Shown here: in pieces, positions 39,963 to 49,092 of the stretch
Numbering within the stretch: the first letter of the stretch is position 1
Layout: each line of letters begins with the position of its first letter
Assembly (NCBI GenBank): GCA_045592625.1
Contig: JAZNVC010000012.1
Coordinates: 9,110 to 73,109, forward strand
Origin: SIG607 sp045592625
GTDB lineage: Bacteria; Bacillota; Clostridia; Oscillospirales; Acutalibacteraceae
Direction of reading: 5' to 3'
DNA: 64,000 bases
Made by a program: the position numbers and the translations under genes
Notes under the pieces: generated by a model
What the model was told of the DNA's origin: nothing
The model's input: the letters and a program-made list of their open reading frames with translations, nothing else
The model's database searches: none

Positions 39963-40148
39963 CGGTCCCACTCTGCCGTAATGGGCAATTGATAACCTGC
40001 GATTTAGCAGGTGGGTGCCAGCCGAACGGTTTTGTGCTTCCAACGTCCGTATTAAACGGGAGGCCTGCATACCCGCCGTCCGAGCGACGGCCCCTTAAAT
40101 ATAGTTGTAGGGTTATAATAGCCACGGTCCGCGAACAGAGCAGGACGG
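39963..40148 (-). ncRNA. ssrS: Structured non-coding RNA, probably 6S RNA
   Basis: About 185 nt on the minus strand, closed by an 11-bp terminal stem GTCCTGCTCTG/CAGAGTGGGAC. Two of its pairs are G-U on the minus strand but A-C on the plus strand, which fixes the orientation. Internal hairpins include CCGTC/GACGG, CCG-tttaata-CGG and ACCTGC/GCAGGT, and the tract GGCTGGCACCCACCTG resembles Firmicute 6S sequences as I remember them. The size, the long closing stem, the interrupted helices and a terminator directly after fit 6S RNA, which binds sigma-70-type RNA polymerase. Higher GC than the flanks. No promoter is clear; it may be processed from the DUF1292 transcript. Confidence 0.6.
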
Positions 40149-40151
40149 AAA

Positions 40152-40463
40152 TTATTTATCTTCTATTTCGTAAAAATCGGAAAGGCGGTCAGAAAAAGCA
40201 TCAGCTACGGTTTCATATTCATCGTCATCTTCAATTTCGCTGTAGAAAAATTCGCCGTCTTCCTCTTCTTCTTTTACTATTATGAGTTCGCCCGAATCAT
40301 CAAGCATTTCCTTCGGGTCATCATAAATGGGAATAAGAGCAAGATAAGAACCGCTGTCTATATCCAGTCTGTCAAGAACCTCAAAGTTATATTCGTTGCC
40401 TTCTTCATCGGTAAGGTTAATAAGGTCGGGGGTATAATCTTCGTTTTTAATATTTTCGCTCAC
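40152..40463 (-). CDS. DUF1292 (YrzB-like) acidic protein
   Basis: 103 residues, very acidic (VKEEEEDGEFFYSEIEDDDEYE near the end). The core DEEGNEYNFEVLDRLDIDSGSYLALIPI is typical of DUF1292. Function unknown; in Firmicutes it is often near yrzL/yrrK or mltG genes. GTG at 40463 is the start, with AAGGAG 8 bases upstream; an in-frame GTG at 40472 overlaps that site. The probable 6S RNA follows 3 bases after the stop on the same strand. Confidence 0.85.
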   Translation of the reverse strand: MSENIKNEDYTPDLINLTDEEGNEYNFEVLDRLDIDSGSYLALIPIYDDPKEMLDDSGELIIVKEEEEDGEFFYSEIEDDDEYETVADAFSDRLSDFYEIEDK

Positions 40464-40594
40464 GTAAAACACTCCTTGCTTAATTACTATAAATATTTTA
40501 CCCTTAAATTACTTTTTAGTCAATAGTATTTCTTGAAATAATCGCTAAATAGTGGTATATTATATTTTGAGAAACAGGGAAGGTATTTGATAGA

Positions 40595-41263
40595 ATGATT
40601 AGAGCAGTTTTGTTTGATTTGGATGGCACTTTGGTAAATACGGTGGGAGATTTAAACACTGCCGTAAATTACGTGTTACAAAAGCACGGTCATACCGCTG
40701 TCAGCCAAGACAATTTTATAAAAATGATAGGCAAGGGTAACGAATATATGATTAGAGCTGCTCTGCCTGAGAATAAGAAAAACGACACTGATTACGTACT
40801 TAGCCTTCGAGGTGAATTTTTTGATTATTATAAAAACCACTGTGCAGATAAATCTTGCCTTTATGACGGTATAAAGGAATTACTTACAGCACTAAAAAAA
40901 GAGGATATTCTACTTGCTATTGTAACCAATAAAGCGCAAATTATGACGGATGAGCTTGTGCCACAGCTTTTTGGGGTTGACACTTTTTCGGCTGTTATAG
41001 GTCAGCGTGACGGTGTACCTACTAAACCTGAGCCTCATATGCCTTTTATTGCAATGAGTGAAATGGATGTTAATCCCGATGAATGTCTTTTTGTAGGCGA
41101 TTCGGGAGTGGATATTGAAACAGGTAAATACTGCGGTAATACTCCGGTAGGAGTTACTTGGGGATATAGAGAAAAGCAGGAGCTTATAAATAAAGGTGCA
41201 AGATTTATTGTAGACAATCCTGAGGAAATTTTAGATATAATAAGGAATATAAATCAATGCTAA
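40595..41263 (+). CDS. HAD-superfamily phosphatase (phosphoglycolate phosphatase-like)
   Basis: 222 residues. HAD motif I is FDLDGTLVNT at residues 7-16, motif II VTNKAQ at about 109, motif III Lys in TKPEPHMP at about 147, motif IV VGDSGVDIETG at about 166. A helical cap between motifs I and II makes it a C1 type as in Gph. It heads a three-gene run with an MFS transporter and dCMP deaminase, overlapping the next by 7 bases. Confidence 0.88.
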   Translation: MIRAVLFDLDGTLVNTVGDLNTAVNYVLQKHGHTAVSQDNFIKMIGKGNEYMIRAALPENKKNDTDYVLSLRGEFFDYYKNHCADKSCLYDGIKELLTALKKEDILLAIVTNKAQIMTDELVPQLFGVDTFSAVIGQRDGVPTKPEPHMPFIAMSEMDVNPDECLFVGDSGVDIETGKYCGNTPVGVTWGYREKQELINKGARFIVDNPEEILDIIRNINQC

Positions 41264-42423
41264 GCTATACATATACCAAAATAGCCTGTTATATCGGTTT
41301 TTTCGTTCAGGCTATTGCCTGCTGTTTTTTACCGCTTTTATTTGTGGTCTTTCAGGAAAGTTACAATATAAGCTATGAAAAACTGGGCAGACTTATGTTT
41401 GTTTGTTTTGCTATACAAATTTTTGTGGATTTTATATCGGTAAAACTTGTAAAAAAGTTAGGATATAGATTACTTGCCGTAACTTCGCAGGTTTTTGCAG
41501 TTTTAGGATTTCTCGCCCTTGCTTTTTTACCTAAAATTATACCCGCTTATATTGGAATAACCTGTGCTGTTGTTATCTATTCGGTTGGAAGTGGATTAAT
41601 TGAAGTCATAATTTCTCCTATTATGGAGTATCTTCCCACTAAAAATAAATCGGGTAATATGGCTTTGCTTCATTCTTTTTTCTGTTGGGGACAGGTTTTT
41701 GTGGTTATTGTCACAACACTGCTTATTAAGTTTTTAGGTAGAAATAATTGGTTTTATATAGCAGGATTTTGGGCTATAATTCCCCTTATAGTTTTAATAA
41801 TGTTTTGTATTGTGCCAATTATCCAGCCGAAAGAACAACATTCGGGGGATTTTAAAAAGCTTTTTCATACTCCTTTATTTATTTTAATGTTTTTAATTAT
41901 GTTTTTGTCAGGTGCCAGCGAAATGACAGTGGGTAATTGGATGTCTGCCTTTACCGAACAGTCCTTGCATCTGCCTAAACTGGTGGGGGATTTGTTAGGA
42001 CCTTGTCTTTTTGCCGCTTGTATGGGTATAGGCAGAGTCGTATTTTCGTTATTTGGTGATAATGTAAAAATGGAACGTGTTTTACTGTATTTCTCCATTT
42101 TTACAACAATAGCATATCTCATTTTAGCTCTCAGCAAAAATCCCGTTATTTCACTTGTTTTCGGGGTGCTTGTCGGCTTTGGGGTTTCTGTAATGTGGCC
42201 GGGGACTCTTAGTTTTGGAGCAAAAAAAAATTACGGCGGTGCCACCACGATGTTTGCTTTACTTGCACTTTTCGGGGACTTGGGATGTTCCTTCGGACCT
42301 TGGGCAACGGGAGTTGTAGCTGACAAAAGCGGACTTAATAATGCTTTTCTATTCGGAACGCTTTTTCCGTTTTCAATGGTAGTAATACTTATATTATTAA
42401 ATAGAAAGAAGGCAAAAAAATGA
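41257..42423 (+). CDS. Major facilitator superfamily transporter
   Basis: 388 residues with twelve predicted helices. The weak MFS loop motif after TM2 reads VKLVKKLGYR. The C-terminal half holds GASEMTVGNWMS and FGDLGCSFGPWATGVVAD, a pattern seen in FucP-like sugar/H+ symporters. The substrate is unknown. Overlaps at both ends (7 bases with the HAD gene, 4 with the deaminase gene) show tight translational coupling. Confidence 0.85.
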   Translation: MLSYTYTKIACYIGFFVQAIACCFLPLLFVVFQESYNISYEKLGRLMFVCFAIQIFVDFISVKLVKKLGYRLLAVTSQVFAVLGFLALAFLPKIIPAYIGITCAVVIYSVGSGLIEVIISPIMEYLPTKNKSGNMALLHSFFCWGQVFVVIVTTLLIKFLGRNNWFYIAGFWAIIPLIVLIMFCIVPIIQPKEQHSGDFKKLFHTPLFILMFLIMFLSGASEMTVGNWMSAFTEQSLHLPKLVGDLLGPCLFAACMGIGRVVFSLFGDNVKMERVLLYFSIFTTIAYLILALSKNPVISLVFGVLVGFGVSVMWPGTLSFGAKKNYGGATTMFALLALFGDLGCSFGPWATGVVADKSGLNNAFLFGTLFPFSMVVILILLNRKKAKK

Positions 42424-42899
42424 AAAGAGAAAACTATATAAACTGGGACGAATATTTTATGGGCATTGCAATACTGTCGGCTCAACGCAGTAAAGACCCT
42501 TCAACTCAGGTGGGAGCCTGTATTGTCAGCAATGAAAACAAAATACTTTCGGTAGGTTATAACGGTATGCCCAGAAATTGTGACGATGATATTTATCCTT
42601 GGGACAGAGAGGGCGATGAGCTTAATACAAAATATATGTTTGTGTGCCACGCCGAGCTTAATGCTATTCTTAACTACAGCGGTTCCGATTTAAAGGGCAG
42701 CAAGGTTTACGTGACACTTTTCCCCTGTAATGAATGTGCAAAGGCACTTATTCAAAGCGGGATTAGTGAGGTGATTTTCTATAGCGATAAATATAGCGAT
42801 TCTTTTTCAACCCTTGCCGCTAAGCGTATGTTTGAAAGTGCAGGAATAAAAATGACCGCTTATAAAGAAAGCGGTAAAGTGATTAACGTTAAACTGTAA
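42420..42899 (+). CDS. comEB: dCMP deaminase (ComEB-like)
   Basis: 159 residues with the cytidine-deaminase zinc site CHAELNAI at about 78-85 and PCNECAKAL at about 101-109. The N-terminal SKDPSTQVGACIV and GYNGMPRNCDDD are typical of dCMP deaminase. It converts dCMP to dUMP for dTMP synthesis. Named comEB in Bacillus, where it is next to comEC, which is not the case here. ATG overlaps the MFS stop. Confidence 0.93.
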   Translation: MKRENYINWDEYFMGIAILSAQRSKDPSTQVGACIVSNENKILSVGYNGMPRNCDDDIYPWDREGDELNTKYMFVCHAELNAILNYSGSDLKGSKVYVTLFPCNECAKALIQSGISEVIFYSDKYSDSFSTLAAKRMFESAGIKMTAYKESGKVINVKL

Positions 42900-42928
42900 T
42901 AATCATATCAAAACAATAAAGATATAAA

Positions 42929-42958
42929 AAACTCCCGAATTTTTTCGGGAGTTTCTTG
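42929..42958. terminator. Terminator between comEB and thrB
   Basis: An 11-bp stem AAACTCCCGAA/TTCGGGAGTTT (42929-42939 / 42943-42953 region) between convergent operons. Confidence 0.8.
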
Positions 42959-42977
42959 TTTTACTCGCTGATTTTTA

Positions 42978-43862
42978 CTATATAATTTTTGCACCTTCGT
43001 TATCTACGGGAAGGCTTAAAACCTGCCAATTCAGATTATTTTCTTTAAAGGCTTTTTTGATATCTTCAGCAAAGGTATCGTTATCCGTAATGCAAAGGCA
43101 GGTAGGACCTGCACCGCTAAGGCAAAATGATATAGCACCTAGTCTTAAAGCAATTTTTTCTGCTTGGTCATAGCCTTTTATAAGACCTCTTCTATACGGC
43201 TGATGAAGTTTGTCTTTAAGAGAAAGGGAAATAAGTCGGTTATCTCCTGTTTCAAGGGCTTTAAGAAGAACTGCAAGGTGTGAGGAATTAAATATTGCAT
43301 CTTTAAAGGGTATTTCTTTTGGTAAAATACCTCTTGCAACACTTGTCAAAAGTTCAAAATCGGGAACAAGGGCTACAAACTTTAAGGACGGATGAATGTT
43401 ATAAGCAACTGAATAGGGGACACTGTCTTCAGTAAGGGAAGCGGTAAGACCACCGTAAATTGCGGGGGAAAGGTTGTCAGGATGTCCTTCTATTTTGTTG
43501 CAAATCTTTAAAATATCTTCCTTTGAAAGAGGATTTTCTAAAAAGCGGTTTGCGGCAATGGCACCTGCAACTATTAAAGCGGCACTGCTGCCCAGTCCTC
43601 TGGAAACGGGAACAGATATACTGTCAAATGAGATATTAACAAAAGGAACTTCCTTTTTTAAGTATGTATAAACATTTTTAAATCCCACAAAAGCAAGATT
43701 ATCCTCATTTGCGTATTTTTCGTCGCAGTTGCTAAAGGAAAGGCTGCCTGAGCCTAAAGTAAAGGTCAAGGTGTTATACAGAGCAAACGCACAACCAACC
43801 GAATCAAAGCCTGGGCCTAAATTAGCGGTGGTAGCAGGAACCCTTACAGTACACTTTACCAT
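42978..43862 (-). CDS. thrB: Homoserine kinase
   Basis: 294 residues, GHMP kinase. RVPATTANLGPGFDSVG is at residues 6-22, the ATP loop PVSRGLGSSAALIVAGAIAAN at about 84-104, and the C-terminal GAISFCLSGAGPTCLC at about 247-262. Phosphorylates homoserine for threonine synthesis. It overlaps the thrC stop by 7 bases and is second in a thrC-thrB operon. Confidence 0.96.
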   Translation of the reverse strand: MVKCTVRVPATTANLGPGFDSVGCAFALYNTLTFTLGSGSLSFSNCDEKYANEDNLAFVGFKNVYTYLKKEVPFVNISFDSISVPVSRGLGSSAALIVAGAIAANRFLENPLSKEDILKICNKIEGHPDNLSPAIYGGLTASLTEDSVPYSVAYNIHPSLKFVALVPDFELLTSVARGILPKEIPFKDAIFNSSHLAVLLKALETGDNRLISLSLKDKLHQPYRRGLIKGYDQAEKIALRLGAISFCLSGAGPTCLCITDNDTFAEDIKKAFKENNLNWQVLSLPVDNEGAKII

Positions 43863-45325
43863 TTTTCTTCCGCCACCTTTTTTAATACATAATCGGTAAG
43901 ATCTGTCTTTTCAATAACGTCGCTGTGAAGCACCTTTTTGCTTTCGAGTCCCGAAAGATTTTTTGGAATCGGAACACCTGTAAGATTGTTTATCTGTTCC
44001 ATTACTCTGAATTCGTTATCATCGGGAGTAACACCTAAAGCGGAAAGTACAGCAACAGGGAATTTGTAGGGAGATGCGGTGGAAAGTACAACTGTTTTGT
44101 TTTGGTAATTTCCGTCAAGTGTTGCGCGGAAAGCCACTGCAGTATGGGTGTCGCACAGATAGCCGTTATTATCATAAACCTCTTTTATGGTTTCAAGAGT
44201 TACATTATCGTCACAATAAGCGGCGACAAAGGTTTCTTTAAGTTTACTTAAAATGCTGTCGCTAACCTTATAGTAGCCTTTGGTATTAAGGTCGTTCATA
44301 TAGTCGGCAACTTCCTCTGCGTTTGCCTCTGCTAACAGATATAAAAGACGTTCAAGGTTACTTGACACAAGAATATCCATAGAGGGAGAAACGGTTTTAA
44401 AAAATTCTCTGCGTTTATCGTAGATACCGGTATTTATAAAATCGGTAAGTACATTATTGGCGTTAGATGCACAGATAAGCTTGTTTACGGGAAGTCCCAT
44501 GCATTTAGCAAAATATCCTGCAAGAATATCTCCAAAGTTGCCTGTAGGAACGACAAAATTAATTTGGTCGCCTACTTCTATCTCACCCATACGAACGAGA
44601 GATGCATAAGCAGTAAAGTAATAAACCACCTGAGGTGCAAGACGGCCTATGTTAATTGAATTAGCACTTGAAAAGTCAACAGCGTCATATCCCATTTTCT
44701 TAAAATCGGCAAAGGCATTTTTAACGCCTGTTTGAGCATCGTCAAAGTTTCCCTTAACCGCACAAACCTTTACGTTGTTGCCTTCTTGGGTTACCATCTG
44801 AGCCTTTTGCACTGCACTTACACCGCCATCGGGATAGAAAACGATAATTCTGATACCGTCTACGTCGTGGAAGCCTTCAAGAGCAGCTTTGCCCGTGTCA
44901 CCGCTTGTAGCGGTAAGAATAACGGTATCCTTTTCCACACCTAACTTTTCTCTTGCTTTTGTCATAAGACGAGGAAGCATCGAAAGAGCAACGTCTTTAA
45001 ATGCACTTGTGGGACCTCTGAAAAGCTCAAGTACAAAGTTTTCGCCAACCTTAACCACGGGGGTGAGTTGGTCGGTTTCAAATCTGCCTCTATAGGCTTT
45101 TTCAACCATTTCGTGCATTTCTTCTTGACTGAAATCGTCGAGGAGTGCACCGAGGATTTTTTCGGCAGTTTCCATAGAAGAAAGATTTAATATGCTTTTA
45201 TAATCAAAGTTAATGTTACTGAAGTCGCTGAGCATAAAGAGACCGCCGTCGTCGGCTATGCCCTTTACTACGGCTTTCTCGGAATTAACCTTCTCGTTGT
45301 TGTTTCTTGTACTTTGGTAAATCAT
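43856..45325 (-). CDS. thrC: Threonine synthase
   Basis: 489 residues, PLP fold type II. The PLP-binding Lys is in GPTSAFKDVAL at about 104-114, with TATSGDTGKAALEG at about 138-151, VPTGNFGDILAGYFAK and SSNLERLLY following. It converts O-phosphohomoserine to threonine. This is the long E. coli/yeast-type subgroup. GGAG lies 8 bases before the ATG. It has its own promoter inside the end of the MATE gene. Confidence 0.96.
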   Translation of the reverse strand: MIYQSTRNNNEKVNSEKAVVKGIADDGGLFMLSDFSNINFDYKSILNLSSMETAEKILGALLDDFSQEEMHEMVEKAYRGRFETDQLTPVVKVGENFVLELFRGPTSAFKDVALSMLPRLMTKAREKLGVEKDTVILTATSGDTGKAALEGFHDVDGIRIIVFYPDGGVSAVQKAQMVTQEGNNVKVCAVKGNFDDAQTGVKNAFADFKKMGYDAVDFSSANSINIGRLAPQVVYYFTAYASLVRMGEIEVGDQINFVVPTGNFGDILAGYFAKCMGLPVNKLICASNANNVLTDFINTGIYDKRREFFKTVSPSMDILVSSNLERLLYLLAEANAEEVADYMNDLNTKGYYKVSDSILSKLKETFVAAYCDDNVTLETIKEVYDNNGYLCDTHTAVAFRATLDGNYQNKTVVLSTASPYKFPVAVLSALGVTPDDNEFRVMEQINNLTGVPIPKNLSGLESKKVLHSDVIEKTDLTDYVLKKVAEEKW

Positions 45326-45355
45326 TTTATATTCTCCAATATAGTCTATATAACA

Positions 45356-45384
45356 ATTATATATCTTTATCTTGCTTTTTTCAA
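45356..45384 (-). promoter_or_regulatory. Promoter of thrC-thrB
   Basis: On the minus strand TTGAAA (45379-45384) and TATAAT (45356-45361) are 17 bp apart, the -35 overlapping the MATE stop codon. No T-box or threonine attenuator is visible in the short leader. Confidence 0.75.
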
Positions 45385-46769
45385 GTGTTTCTCATAAAGG
45401 CGGTTGCCTTCTTCATGGTTTTGGTTAGGAAAATACTGCTTAAGGTAAGCGACATAACCTCGGCGATGGGAAAAGCAAACCATACGAGAGTAATATTTTT
45501 GGTAAGCGACAGTAAAAATGCAGTGGGGATAAGTACCACAAGCTGACGGCAAACCGAAACAATAAGTGAATAAAACGGGTTGCCGATTGCCTGACAAACA
45601 CTGCCCGCAATAATACAAAATCCTGCAAATGCAAAGTGTAAAGCGATAATTCTTAAGGCAGGGATACCGATTTTAAGAGTCGCATCATCGGCTTTAAAGA
45701 AGGATAAAAGCACCTGTGGGAAGGCTTCAAAGCAAATTAGTCCCAAAAGCATAATTGAGACTGCCGTAATAATGGTAAGACGTATGGTCTTTTTAACCCG
45801 TTGTTCATTTTTTGCACCATAGTTATAGGAGATAATGGGTACCATTCCGTTATTAAGGCCAAAAATAGGCATAAAGACAAAGCTTTGAAGTTTAAAGTAA
45901 ATGCCAAATACGGTGGTAGCAATTATGGTAAGACTTCCAAGAATAAGATTCAAAAGGAAGGTCATAACCGAACCTATAGACTGCATTACAATAGAGGGCA
46001 GTCCTATCTTGTAAATGAGTTTTATGGACTTTATATCGGGATGTAAAATTTCTTTTACGCTAACGGTTATTTCCTTGTTGCTTGTTATGTTAAGAATTAT
46101 AGCGACAATGGCGGCTACGATTTGACCTAATACGGTTGCCCATGCAGCACCCTTTACACCCATTTCGGGGAAGGGACCGTAACCGAAAATAAGTAAGGGG
46201 TCAAAAATAATATTAATAACGGCACCTATAAGCTGAGTAACCATAGCAAGTCCTGTTTTGCCTGTTGATTGTAAAAGTCTTTCAAAGCAAAACTGCATAA
46301 AAATACCTATTGAAGCACCAAGACAAATCTGAGTATATTGCGTTCCGTAAAGCTTAATGAGATTTATGTCATATTGTCCTGCGGTATCGGAAAAGTCCTG
46401 AATATCAAAAAAAGGCTTTGCAAAAGTTAGACCTATAACAGCAAATAAAATAAAGCTTAAAAAGAAAAGAAAAATGCCTGTATTTGCGGCTGTGTTAGCG
46501 TTTTTGAACTTTTTTTCGCCAAGTGACCTTGAAAGCAGAGCGTTTACACCTACTGCGGTACCGGCACCCATGGCTATCATAAGACTTTGCAAAGGAAAAG
46601 CAAGAGAAACCGCTGTAAGACCTTCGGTACTGTACTTAGCCACAAAGATACTGTCAACAACGTTATAAAGTGCCTGTACCATCATGGAAATCATCATAGG
46701 TATTGACATACTGTAAAGAAGTTTGCCGATAGGCATAACTCCCATTTTGTTTTCTTTTTTAAGTTCCAT
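45381..46769 (-). CDS. MATE-family efflux transporter
   Basis: 462 residues with twelve helices in two halves. SIPMMISMMVQALYNVVDSIFVAK lies at about 20-43, and the matching FGLNNGMVPIISYNYGAKNEQRVKK of the second half at about 290-314. These export drugs or metabolites with Na+ or H+. The Met at 46769 has GGTG 6 bases upstream; the first Met (46781) lies in a TATAAT-rich stretch without a site. Upstream of thrC on the same strand. Confidence 0.93.
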   Translation of the reverse strand: MELKKENKMGVMPIGKLLYSMSIPMMISMMVQALYNVVDSIFVAKYSTEGLTAVSLAFPLQSLMIAMGAGTAVGVNALLSRSLGEKKFKNANTAANTGIFLFFLSFILFAVIGLTFAKPFFDIQDFSDTAGQYDINLIKLYGTQYTQICLGASIGIFMQFCFERLLQSTGKTGLAMVTQLIGAVINIIFDPLLIFGYGPFPEMGVKGAAWATVLGQIVAAIVAIILNITSNKEITVSVKEILHPDIKSIKLIYKIGLPSIVMQSIGSVMTFLLNLILGSLTIIATTVFGIYFKLQSFVFMPIFGLNNGMVPIISYNYGAKNEQRVKKTIRLTIITAVSIMLLGLICFEAFPQVLLSFFKADDATLKIGIPALRIIALHFAFAGFCIIAGSVCQAIGNPFYSLIVSVCRQLVVLIPTAFLLSLTKNITLVWFAFPIAEVMSLTLSSIFLTKTMKKATAFMRNT

Positions 46770-46806
46770 TTTTTTCACCATTATAATATAAAATATACTA
46801 GATTAT

Positions 46807-46834
46807 TTTATATTATATCATATACATATGTCAA
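46807..46834 (-). promoter_or_regulatory. Promoter of the MATE gene
   Basis: On the minus strand TTGACA (46829-46834) and TATAAA (46807-46812) are 16 bp apart. It is back to back with the zinc lipoprotein promoter, the two -35 boxes being 9 bases apart. Confidence 0.6.
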
Positions 46835-46843
46835 GTTTTATTA

Positions 46844-46871
46844 TTGACAAAACATCATTTTGGGGTAAAAT
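46844..46871 (+). promoter_or_regulatory. Promoter of the zinc-binding lipoprotein gene
   Basis: TTGACA (46844-46849), 16-bp spacer, TAAAAT (46866-46871). Confidence 0.75.
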
Positions 46872-46900
46872 GTAAATAGTAAATAAAAAAGGAAAACGAA

Positions 46901-47824
46901 ATGAAAAAATTATTAAGTGTATTTTTAGTTGTTTTAGTTATAACTATTGGGTTTTGCGGTTGCTCACAGCAAATAAGTACTGATAAAATTACAATAGTTA
47001 CCACAGTTTTTCCACCCTTTGATTTCGCAAGAAGTATAGCAGGTCAAAAGGCTGAAATAATAAAGCTTGTCCCCGAAGGCAGTGAAAGCCATTCCTTTGA
47101 GCCTACACCAAGCGAAATTAAAATGGTTGAGGATTGCGATTTGTTTTTATGTATTGGCGGAGAGGACGAAAACTGGGCTGAACGCATATCCAAAAATAAA
47201 AGTAAGGGCAAAACCTTAAAACTTATTGAAACGGTATCATTGCTTGAGGCTGACAGCGGTGAAGAACACCTTCATCAAAAAGAAGACCAACATCACCACC
47301 AACACGATGAGCATATATGGACTTCTCCCGAAAATGCACTTAAAATGAGTAAGGCTATACTTGACGCTCTTTTGTTGATTGATACACAAAATGCAGAGTA
47401 CTATAAAAACAATTTTAAAATTTTTGAAGCCGAACTTCAGGCACTAAGTAGAGATTTTGAAAATATCAAAATAGATAAGCCTTTGTTTTTTGGTGACAGA
47501 TTTCCTTTTCTTTATTTAGCCAAAGAGTACGGTTTTGAGTATTTTGCGGCTTTCCCCGGTTGTGCAGAACAGACCGAGCCGGATATAAAAACACTTGCGA
47601 GTCTTATAGAAAAGGCAAAAGAGGAAAAGGTGAGTGTTATATATTATACCGAGTTTTCAAATAAAAAAATCGCACTTATGTTATGTGAAGAAACAGGAGC
47701 ACAGCCTTTTTTGCTTCATTCTTGCCATAACATTACCGCCGAGGAAGCGGCTAAAGGAGAAACCTATATTTCTCTTATGCGAAAAAATTATGAAAATATA
47801 AAAAAATCGGGAAATTTACAATAA
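46901..47824 (+). CDS. ZnuA-like zinc/metal-binding lipoprotein, no permease nearby
   Basis: 307 residues. The lipobox GFCGC places the acylated Cys at about 21. Metal ligands are His in GSESHSFEPTPSEIK (about 60-74), a His-rich loop (residues HLHQ...HHHQHDEHIW at about 124-139), and the C-terminal HSCHNIT. It is a cluster A-I solute-binding protein that delivers Zn2+ (or Mn2+) to an ABC importer. The cognate ATPase and membrane genes are absent here; it must work with a transporter elsewhere. RBS AAAAAGGAAAACGAA. Confidence 0.9.
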   Translation: MKKLLSVFLVVLVITIGFCGCSQQISTDKITIVTTVFPPFDFARSIAGQKAEIIKLVPEGSESHSFEPTPSEIKMVEDCDLFLCIGGEDENWAERISKNKSKGKTLKLIETVSLLEADSGEEHLHQKEDQHHHQHDEHIWTSPENALKMSKAILDALLLIDTQNAEYYKNNFKIFEAELQALSRDFENIKIDKPLFFGDRFPFLYLAKEYGFEYFAAFPGCAEQTEPDIKTLASLIEKAKEEKVSVIYYTEFSNKKIALMLCEETGAQPFLLHSCHNITAEEAAKGETYISLMRKNYENIKKSGNLQ

Positions 47825-47843
47825 ATATTTTAAGTTTTATAAT

Positions 47844-48041
47844 CTAGAAAATTTTAAAAGAAAAATCTAAAATACGCAAAACGCCGTCTGAATATTCTAC
47901 GGCGTTTTTATATTCTCCAAAACCGATTCTTCGCATTTGTTTGTAGCTTTCGCCTATTCCTGCAATAATTATATAAAGGCATATTATTATTAAAAAACTA
48001 ATAACAAAGGTTCGCCAAAAAATTTTACTATTCCTTTTCAT
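47844..48041 (-). CDS. Small single-span membrane protein after spoIIP
   Basis: 65 residues with one strong transmembrane helix (FVISFLIIICLYIIIAGI, about 12-29) and a C-terminal soluble tail. GAGGAAGAAAAA precedes the ATG, and it starts 15 bases after spoIIP on the same strand. I do not recognise the family. The context suggests a sporulation-stage membrane protein, but this is only operon-based inference. Confidence 0.65.
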   Translation of the reverse strand: MKRNSKIFWRTFVISFLIIICLYIIIAGIGESYKQMRRIGFGEYKNAVEYSDGVLRILDFSFKIF

Positions 48042-48056
48042 TTTTTCTTCCTCTTA

Positions 48057-49064
48057 TTATACTAATGTATTAAGATATGAAACAAGTGCATCCGCCGCAA
48101 GACTGCCGCCGTATTTTGCTTCCTCTAAGGAATTGGATTCGGTGCCTACCTCTAAAAGTATGCTTCCTGTGGTCAGATGCTGATTATATCTGCTTGAAAC
48201 GAGGGCAAGTTGCCGTGCAAGACCGGGGTATAGTGCCTCCAGAGTTTGTTGGTATTTTACGGCAAAGGTGAAATTCTTTTCCCAGTTTTGATGGTTCGCC
48301 ACCGTTTCGCCGCACCCTATAACAAGCATAACCTGAGCAGCTTTTTTGCCGTTAATTTCGATTACGGGCTTTACTCGATCGGTACCGTTTCCTGCAATGG
48401 AGTCACGGTGAAGGTCGATTACTATTTTAATGGAAGGATATTTTTCCAAATTCTTTTTAACCGTTTCGCCGCTTCGGTTATAACTACCGTTATAGGCGGG
48501 ATAGTCGTGCTCGGTTTTATCGTGCACCGTTTTAAAACCTGCTTTATTTAGTTTTTCGGCAATAATTTCACCTACGGCAGTAATATTTTCTGCCTGATTT
48601 CTGGTGCGGGTTTCATCTTCATCGGTATAGTAATCTCTGGCTTCGGGCAAAAAACATTCAGTGGTGTGGGTGTGCATAATAAGTATCTGTACGTCGCTGT
48701 TTTTTTCTATTTTAATGGGATTTTTTGCATTAAGATACCTTTTTATATCAAGATTTATTTCGGCACGATTTTTGATATAAACACGATTATATGAGGTTTT
48801 GCTTTTATATGGAGATATAAATTGTTCAATAACCTTACCCGTTGGTGTTGCCGAAACACTTACCGCTTGGCTGTTTTCCTCAGATTTGCTTTCGGTTGAA
48901 CTTAAATGATATTCGGCGATTTGCTGTTGTGGCGATTTAATAGAGGTGTCGTTACCTGATACGTAAATGCCGCTAATTATAATTATTACGACACATAAAA
49001 AGGCTGTAACCGAAAGTGTAACTATACCGCCGAATTCTTTCAAAGCAATCACCAAACCTTTCAT
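48057..49064 (-). CDS. spoIIP: Stage II sporulation protein P
   Basis: 335 residues. One N-terminal membrane helix lies at about 15-35, then a Ser/Gln linker. The SpoIIP amidase/endopeptidase domain has ILIMHTHTTECF at about 127-138, VIDLHRDSI at about 215-223 and SRYNQHLTTGSILLEVGTESN at about 292-312. With SpoIID and SpoIIM it degrades septal peptidoglycan during engulfment. It directly follows gpr (28 bases), the arrangement kept across Clostridia and Bacilli. Diagnostic for an endospore former. Confidence 0.96.
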   Translation of the reverse strand: MKGLVIALKEFGGIVTLSVTAFLCVVIIIISGIYVSGNDTSIKSPQQQIAEYHLSSTESKSEENSQAVSVSATPTGKVIEQFISPYKSKTSYNRVYIKNRAEINLDIKRYLNAKNPIKIEKNSDVQILIMHTHTTECFLPEARDYYTDEDETRTRNQAENITAVGEIIAEKLNKAGFKTVHDKTEHDYPAYNGSYNRSGETVKKNLEKYPSIKIVIDLHRDSIAGNGTDRVKPVIEINGKKAAQVMLVIGCGETVANHQNWEKNFTFAVKYQQTLEALYPGLARQLALVSSRYNQHLTTGSILLEVGTESNSLEEAKYGGSLAADALVSYLNTLV

Positions 49065-49092
49065 TCATATATATATGAACGAATAGGTAAAG

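Noticed and set aside
39989..40285. 98-residue plus-strand open frame
   Set aside because: It is antisense to the structured RNA and to the DUF1292 gene and has no ribosome site.
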